Source of the DNA: Clostridiaceae bacterium
GTDB taxonomy: Bacteria > Bacillota > Clostridia > Lachnospirales > Lachnospiraceae
Length of the DNA: 11,437 bases
Assembly (NCBI GenBank): GCA_018378255.1
Contig: JAGZXV010000186.1
Span: forward strand, 1-11,437
Direction of reading: 5' to 3'
Shown: positions 7,894 through 11,437 of the stretch, one piece after another
Layout: each line of letters begins with the position of its first letter
Position numbering within the stretch: the first letter of the stretch is position 1
Program-made: the position numbers and the translations under genes
The notes under the pieces: model-generated
Told to the model about the DNA's origin: nothing
What the model saw: only the letters and a program-made list of their open reading frames with translations
Database searches by the model: none

Positions 7894-8613
7894 TCAGCAC
7901 CTGTAATTGATTCCGGCCTTTTGGGCCTGGGACATCTGGTCCTTACGTTCTATCCGGTAAATCCGGCCGTCCTTTTTAAATCTGGCTCCGGTCTGCTTAA
8001 AATAGAAAGGCACATCCGCTTCCATACACTGTCTCCTCGTCTCCAGCACCCAGGTAAAATCACAGATTCTGGCCTCCGGCCCGGATTCTCCGCCGCAGGT
8101 CACGGCTTCGATCTTACCTGCCGCCAGATACGGCTCTATATGAATCTCTTCCAGCATAGGTTCATGAATGATCTCCCGACGGCGGATCGGAAGCCCCAGA
8201 AAAATAGGAAGACGGTAATCCGCCCTGTCCTGATTCTCGCAGGTACAGCAGATGGTCACATTCTCATATCCTTCTCCCCAATCCGGCGGCAGCTCCGACA
8301 TAAAACGGTGGATTCTCTTGGTGATAATACAAAAATCCAGATCTCTCCTCTCCCTTATCATTGACCAGGCCTCAGCCCGCCAGGGATCCGCTTCTTCCAG
8401 GAAAAAATCAGAGGTCATACAGGCATACACGGTTTCTCCACCGGGAATTTTATATTCCCCTGTTCTGCTTTTCTTTATGGGGAGAGAAAAACTGTTTGTC
8501 TTTGTTACAACTCTGCTGTCCTTTCCAAATTCCGCATCCCTCCTGTATACGTAGCAGTTCAGACAGCCTGGGCTGATCTTTGAACAGCCGTGCCAGGGAT
8601 TCCAGATTACCAT
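7894..8613 (-). CDS. DUF5131 (phage Gp37/Gp68 family) three-Cys protein, radical-SAM-like
   Basis: A 239-aa cytoplasmic protein of unknown function. The start MVIWNPWHGC matches the usual start of the family. The cysteines Cys10, Cys17 and Cys20 (C-x6-C-x2-C, ending CYVY) resemble a radical-SAM iron-sulfur cluster site. Other recognisable family blocks are VYACMTSDFF (62-71), FCIITKR (94-100), HEPMLEEI (150-157), CGGESGPEAR (173-182) and FYFKQTGARF (203-212). I chose ATG at 8613. The frame stays open to an upstream ATG at 8715, but that region holds the promoter and LexA box, and GGAGGTGAT precedes 8613. The three-Cys-motif partner TcmP, known beside some members, is not seen here. The LexA box predicts expression after DNA damage, which hints at a role in nucleic-acid repair or damage response; this is inference. 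Confidence 0.88.
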   Translation of the reverse strand: MVIWNPWHGCSKISPGCLNCYVYRRDAEFGKDSRVVTKTNSFSLPIKKSRTGEYKIPGGETVYACMTSDFFLEEADPWRAEAWSMIRERRDLDFCIITKRIHRFMSELPPDWGEGYENVTICCTCENQDRADYRLPIFLGLPIRRREIIHEPMLEEIHIEPYLAAGKIEAVTCGGESGPEARICDFTWVLETRRQCMEADVPFYFKQTGARFKKDGRIYRIERKDQMSQAQKAGINYRC

Positions 8614-8616
8614 GCT

Positions 8617-8625
8617 ATCACCTCC
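8617..8625 (-). promoter_or_regulatory. Ribosome binding site fixing the DUF5131 start
   Basis: GGAGGTGAT, nearly the full complement of the 16S 3' end, ends three bases before ATG 8613. It decides in favour of the 239-aa product over the 273-aa reading from 8715. Confidence 0.9.
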
Positions 8626-8643
8626 ATTATTTGCAGCCAAATA

Positions 8644-8657
8644 CGAACATATGTTCT
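8644..8657. promoter_or_regulatory. LexA/DinR (SOS) box at the DUF5131 promoter
   Basis: CGAACATATGTTCT contains the perfect 12-bp palindrome GAACATATGTTC (8645-8656). It matches the Bacillota LexA consensus CGAAC-RNRY-GTTYC at 13 of 14 positions. It begins 8 bp downstream of the -10 hexamer, so it covers the expected transcription start, the classic position for repression by LexA. Confidence 0.85.
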
Positions 8658-8665
8658 TTCCTGCT

Positions 8666-8694
8666 ATTATATCTGATATTTTCTCATTTTTCAA
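8666..8694 (-). promoter_or_regulatory. Strong sigma-A promoter of the DUF5131 gene
   Basis: On the minus strand, TTGAAA (8689-8694, 5/6) is 17 bp from a perfect TATAAT (8666-8671). This is the best promoter in the window. A strong promoter shut by an overlapping LexA box is typical of SOS genes. Confidence 0.85.
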
Positions 8695-8713
8695 TAGGAT
8701 AGTAAAAGTTTGC

Positions 8714-8750
8714 AAAAAAAGAAACGGCGGATTTCGTCAGCCGCCGTTTC
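8714..8750 (-). terminator. Intrinsic terminator of the isocitrate dehydrogenase-like gene
   Basis: Perfect 10-bp arms GAAACGGCGG (8721-8730) and CCGCCGTTTC (8741-8750) with a 10-nt loop, followed on the minus strand by seven U residues (8714-8720). It lies 18 bp past the dehydrogenase stop codon and isolates that gene from the SOS promoter downstream. Confidence 0.95.
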
Positions 8751-8768
8751 TTCATTACACAATATAAA

Positions 8769-9935
8769 TTAAAAATCCAAATGCTGCCGGATCGTATCGA
8801 TCAAATAATCGGTAAATTCCTCCGTACTGGCATCCTTTGCAAAAGTTGTCAAAATGACCTTCCTCTCAGTTATCGTGCACAGATCCAGGGCGTCATCCAG
8901 AATCTTTTTCCGGTCCCCGTACCCGATATGGGCCAGCATCATTCCCACCGCCCGGATGAGGCTGCAGGGATCCGCATATTCTCCCCGCCCATGGCTCATC
9001 AGGTATGGGGCCGTACCGTGAATTGCTTCAAACATTCCATATTTATTCCCGATGTTGGATGAAGAAGCGGTGCCAAGTCCGCCCTGGTGCTCTGCCGCCA
9101 CATCCGTCACAATATCTCCATATAAGTTAGGAAGCACGATCACCTCCATTCCTTCATTAAATTCAGGATCCAGCATCTTTGCGCACATCGCATCTACCAG
9201 ACGCTCCTGAATCTGGATTTCCGGATATTCTTTTCCTGTTTCTCTCACCGCTTTAATAAAGTTTCCGTCTGCCAGCTTCACGATATTGGCCTTCGTTACG
9301 ATTGTCACGTTCTTCTTTCCGTTTTTCCTGGCAAAATCAAAAGCTGCTCTGGCAATCCGCTCACTGCCCTGTCTGGTCTGGACTTTAAAATCAACGGCCA
9401 GGTCCTCATTTACCTGGATTCCTTTATTTCCCCATATATATTCCCCTTCGATATTCTCACGGAAAAATGTCCAGTCAATGCCCTTGTCCGGTATGCGGAT
9501 CGGCCGGACCGCTGCAAACAACTCCAGTCCCCGCCTTAAAAGGCTGTTGGCGCTGACCAGATTGGGCCATGGATCTCCGGCTCTCGGCGTTACCATCGGA
9601 CCTTTCAGCAGCACGTCACACTGCTTCACCTCCTGAAAGACCTGATCCGGCAGGCTCTGCATCTTAGCCGCCCTGTTTTCAATGGTCATTCCCTGGATAC
9701 GGCGGATCTCGATTTTACCGCTGTCTATTTCCGTTTTCATCAGCGCTTCCAGCACCCGGAGAGCCTGTTTCATGATAAGCGGCCCGATTCCGTCTCCGGG
9801 CAGCACTCCGACAACTATCCGCTCCAGTTTGGAATAATCTTTTACCGTAGTGTCCGCCTTCATCCGTTCAATCCGCTCAAACTCCGACTGAATCAGTTCC
9901 CCAAATTTTTCTTTTGCTTGTTCTATGCTGTTCAT
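8769..9935 (-). CDS. Isocitrate/isopropylmalate dehydrogenase-family enzyme, isocitrate-like active site
   Basis: A 388-aa beta-decarboxylating dehydrogenase (PF00180). A family member of this type would oxidise isocitrate to 2-oxoglutarate. A charged helical N-terminal extension (about 1-38) precedes GDGIGP (47-52). Residues align with the E. coli Icd active site: Ser128, Asn130, Arg134 (S-x-N-x3-R, the isocitrate hallmark), Arg144, Arg159, Tyr166, Lys215, Asp248, Asp274 and Asp278. After HGTAP (306-310) the cofactor positions are Tyr311-Leu312, neither the Lys-Tyr of NADP enzymes nor the Asp-Ile of NAD enzymes, and the loop to the next Asp-Pro is about three residues longer. Coenzyme, and to some extent substrate, are therefore uncertain. 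AGGAGG lies eight bases before the ATG. The gene has its own promoter and terminator, and the LysR-type regulator upstream probably controls it. Confidence 0.88.
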   Translation of the reverse strand: MNSIEQAKEKFGELIQSEFERIERMKADTTVKDYSKLERIVVGVLPGDGIGPLIMKQALRVLEALMKTEIDSGKIEIRRIQGMTIENRAAKMQSLPDQVFQEVKQCDVLLKGPMVTPRAGDPWPNLVSANSLLRRGLELFAAVRPIRIPDKGIDWTFFRENIEGEYIWGNKGIQVNEDLAVDFKVQTRQGSERIARAAFDFARKNGKKNVTIVTKANIVKLADGNFIKAVRETGKEYPEIQIQERLVDAMCAKMLDPEFNEGMEVIVLPNLYGDIVTDVAAEHQGGLGTASSSNIGNKYGMFEAIHGTAPYLMSHGRGEYADPCSLIRAVGMMLAHIGYGDRKKILDDALDLCTITERKVILTTFAKDASTEEFTDYLIDTIRQHLDF

Positions 9936-9981
9936 TCCTTCTCCTCCTTTTAAAAATCTTCCCTTTTATATTTCTGATTTC

Positions 9982-10010
9982 AGTATATTCTCTTTCTTGT
10001 TATAGGTAAA
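9982..10010 (-). promoter_or_regulatory. Predicted promoter of the isocitrate dehydrogenase-like gene
   Basis: On the minus strand, TTTACC (10005-10010, 4/6) is 17 bp from TATACT (9982-9987, 5/6). The -35 lies wholly within the proximal copy of the 13-bp repeat, so a protein bound there would contact or block RNA polymerase. Confidence 0.68.
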
Positions 10011-10046
10011 ATACTTATTTAGCCACATCTTCCATAGGTAAAATGC
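10002..10046. promoter_or_regulatory. Paired repeats, candidate LysR-type operator
   Basis: ATAGGTAAAATAC (10002-10014) and ATAGGTAAAATGC (10034-10046) match at 12 of 13 bases and are 32 bp apart, three helical turns. The proximal copy is half of the imperfect dyad ATAGGTA-AAA-TACTTAT (10002-10018). The distal copy runs into the palindrome AAAATGCATTTT (10040-10051). LysR regulators typically hold a distal recognition site and a proximal activation site near the -35, which fits. The regulator gene is the adjacent upstream gene. Confidence 0.65.
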
Positions 10047-10061
10047 ATTTTTGTACGCAGC

Positions 10062-10098
10062 AAAAGGGCCGGATGGACTCTTTCCATCCAGCCCTTTT
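10062..10098 (-). terminator. Hairpin terminator after the LysR-type regulator gene
   Basis: Two 16-nt arms (10062-10077 and 10083-10098) enclose a 5-nt loop. The only imperfection is a G-U pair in minus-strand RNA, which would be a C-A mismatch in plus-strand RNA, so the structure favours the minus strand. The U run is short (four, at the end of the arm). It lies 11 bp past the regulator's stop codon. Confidence 0.82.
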
Positions 10099-10109
10099 AA
10101 CTGGAAAAA

Positions 10110-11285
10110 TCATATCTCATTAGTCAGATGTTCTTTCAAAATACGCAGAAATTCTCTTACGCTTTTAGACAGCTTATCCTTCTTAGGATACGCCACAACC
10201 AGTTTCCAGGAGGCCTCCAGGCTCTCCTCCAGGCAGTAACAGGCGATTCCTTCCATACCTGAAAAGAGATCCAGATAGGAACCGGGCAGAAACGTGACGC
10301 CCATTCCGGCGGCCGCCAGCCTTTTAGCCGTCTCCATGCTTTTTGTAGTATACCGGATCTTTGGCGTTATCTGAGCCTTTAAGAGAATCCGGTCTGCCAC
10401 CTGACGCAGTTTCTGACGGCTGGCTACCATAATAAACGGCACTTCCTTCAGCTGCTGCAGATCCCGGATGGTCAGAGGCTTCTGCTCCTTAAATCCCAAT
10501 TTATCCTTCATCCCCTCCGGGATCACCAGATAAAATGGATCTTCAAAGAAGTCTTCATACCTGAGGGCTTCATTGGCTTCCTGAAAGTGCATGATGCCAA
10601 AGTCCGTCTTACCCGACAGCAAAAGCCTGTCCAGCTCCGTGGAATTATTCTCCTTAAATGACACCTGGATATCGGGATATTCTTCTGAAAAAGCCGGCAG
10701 AATCCTGGGAAGAAGATAGGTTCCCAGATTTAAAGGGATTCCAAATGTGATCTTTCCCCTCCTCATCTGCTGGAATTCTTCCAAATCGGTCAGCAGCCTT
10801 TTATAAATGTGGTCTATTTCAGATAAAATTCCCAGAAACCGGCTTCCAAACTCTGTCTCCTCTAAACCGTCATTCTTCCTATGAAAGATTTGGCGTCCAA
10901 AGTCCTGTTCCGTCTGCAGAAGCATCTGGCTGAGAGAAGGCTGAGAGATAAAAAGCTCTTTCGCCGCCCCTGATATCGTTTTGCATTCCTGTATAGCCAG
11001 CATATAACGGATTTCATTGCATGAGAGGCTGTGATCCCTTCCCTCTTCCTTCAGCTCGTCACAGCATTCAAGAATCTTTTCGGCTGCCTTAATAACCACA
11101 TCTCCTTCCGTGGTGGCCGTGATGCCGGATGGCGTCCTTTTAAATAGGGGGACGCCCAGTTCCTCCTCCATCTTTTTTAAATTTCTCGTCAGGGTAGAGG
11201 AATCCCTGCCCAGCAGACGGGAAGCGTTTTGTACGCTTCCGGCATGGGAAATTGTGATGATATATCTCAACTGTTTCTCATTCAT
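10110..11285 (-). CDS. LysR-family regulator with two tandem N-terminal winged-helix domains
   Basis: A 391-aa transcription regulator; LysR proteins are usually near 300 aa, and the extra ~88 residues are a second DNA-binding domain. HTH1 (about 1-65) includes QLRYIITISHAGSVQNAS and EEELGVPLFKRTPSGITAT. HTH2 (about 90-150) includes EIRYMLAIQECKTISGAAK, FISQPSLSQ and QDFGRQIFHR. The two align over 46 residues without gaps, from QLRY to LFKR and from EIRY to IFHR. A linker helix (about 148-176) leads to the LysR effector-binding domain (about 177-385; GKITFGIPLNLGTYLLPRIL, KTDFGIM, GMGVTFLPG). AGGAGG lies eight bases before the ATG. The gene ends in a hairpin terminator. The likely target is the next gene downstream, whose promoter carries paired 13-bp repeats. 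The effector is unknown. Confidence 0.93.
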   Translation of the reverse strand: MNEKQLRYIITISHAGSVQNASRLLGRDSSTLTRNLKKMEEELGVPLFKRTPSGITATTEGDVVIKAAEKILECCDELKEEGRDHSLSCNEIRYMLAIQECKTISGAAKELFISQPSLSQMLLQTEQDFGRQIFHRKNDGLEETEFGSRFLGILSEIDHIYKRLLTDLEEFQQMRRGKITFGIPLNLGTYLLPRILPAFSEEYPDIQVSFKENNSTELDRLLLSGKTDFGIMHFQEANEALRYEDFFEDPFYLVIPEGMKDKLGFKEQKPLTIRDLQQLKEVPFIMVASRQKLRQVADRILLKAQITPKIRYTTKSMETAKRLAAAGMGVTFLPGSYLDLFSGMEGIACYCLEESLEASWKLVVAYPKKDKLSKSVREFLRILKEHLTNEI

Positions 11286-11437
11286 ACGGATTCCTCCTGC
11301 CTCTTTATCGTAACATCAGTTCTTTCACTCACTTAAAACAAAAGTTCGGAATTTTATTCCATCTGCTCCGAAGGGAATGGGCAGCCAGTTTCGGAGTCCT
11401 TTCCCTGGTAAAAATCCCCTTTTTATTTCCTACCACC
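11286..11437. other. Upstream region of the LysR-type gene, no gene or clear promoter seen
   Basis: This holds the regulator's ribosome site (AGGAGG near 11294-11299) and an inverted repeat, CTCCGAA (11366-11372) with TTCGGAG (11390-11396). The repeat has a 17-nt spacer and no U run. A TAAAAT hexamer is present on the minus strand, but I see no good -35 for it. GGTAAAAAT near 11407 weakly resembles the repeat at 10002. Confidence 0.4.

Noticed and set aside
8614..8715. N-terminal extension of the DUF5131 protein to ATG 8715
   Set aside because: The extension overlaps the strong promoter and LexA box, lacks family similarity, and a near-perfect ribosome site fixes the start at 8613.
11366..11396. 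CTCCGAA/TTCGGAG inverted repeat, considered as a terminator or riboswitch element
   Set aside because: A seven-base stem with a 17-nt spacer and no U tract; it could be chance or an operator, but nothing supports a specific call.
1..11437. CRISPR array, insertion sequence, prophage or tRNA
   Set aside because: No spaced repeat series, transposase or integrase reading frame, or tRNA-like cloverleaf was seen; the DUF5131 family name 'phage Gp37/Gp68' alone does not indicate a prophage.

Overview
The window looks like chromosomal DNA from a Gram-positive, low-to-moderate GC Bacillota, most likely a Lachnospiraceae/Clostridia gut anaerobe. Pointers are strong AGGAGG-type ribosome sites, lipoproteins with lipoboxes, a YesM/YesN-type two-component system, a GH25 lysozyme with cell-wall-binding repeats, and a Bacillota-type LexA box. 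The genus is inference. All eight complete genes and the one partial gene lie on the minus strand, so transcription runs from high to low coordinates. No tRNA, rRNA, CRISPR array or insertion sequence was seen.

Region A (11437 to 8714): an unusual LysR-type regulator with two tandem N-terminal winged-helix domains (391 aa; the family norm is about 300) ends at a strong hairpin terminator. A promoter follows whose -35 lies inside one copy of a 13-bp repeat; the second copy is 32 bp upstream. It drives an isocitrate dehydrogenase-like gene that ends in a textbook terminator. The regulator and the repeats probably form a local control circuit for the dehydrogenase.

Region B (8713 to 7894): a monocistronic-looking gene for a DUF5131 (Gp37/Gp68, three-Cys, radical-SAM-like) protein. 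It has a near-consensus sigma-A promoter and a near-perfect LexA/DinR operator over the expected transcription start. The sequence therefore predicts SOS control of this uncharacterised protein.

Region C (7893 to 1): cell-surface and transport genes. A secreted GH25-like protein with altered conserved acidic residues is followed by an S8 (subtilisin-like) lipoprotein protease. Then come a YesM-type sensor kinase and a YesN-type AraC response regulator, with 4-nt translational coupling between the two. Only 25 bp separate protease and kinase, so they are probably co-transcribed. The regulator is followed by its likely target: a promoter with tandem direct repeats 21 bp apart, upstream of a COG1840-like solute-binding lipoprotein, then an intergenic terminator, then an ABC permease that runs off the left edge. 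The two-component system most likely senses an extracellular solute and induces its uptake. The ATPase is not in view.

The most noteworthy items are the double-headed LysR regulator with paired target repeats, the LexA-controlled DUF5131 gene, and the protease/two-component/ABC-importer cluster.
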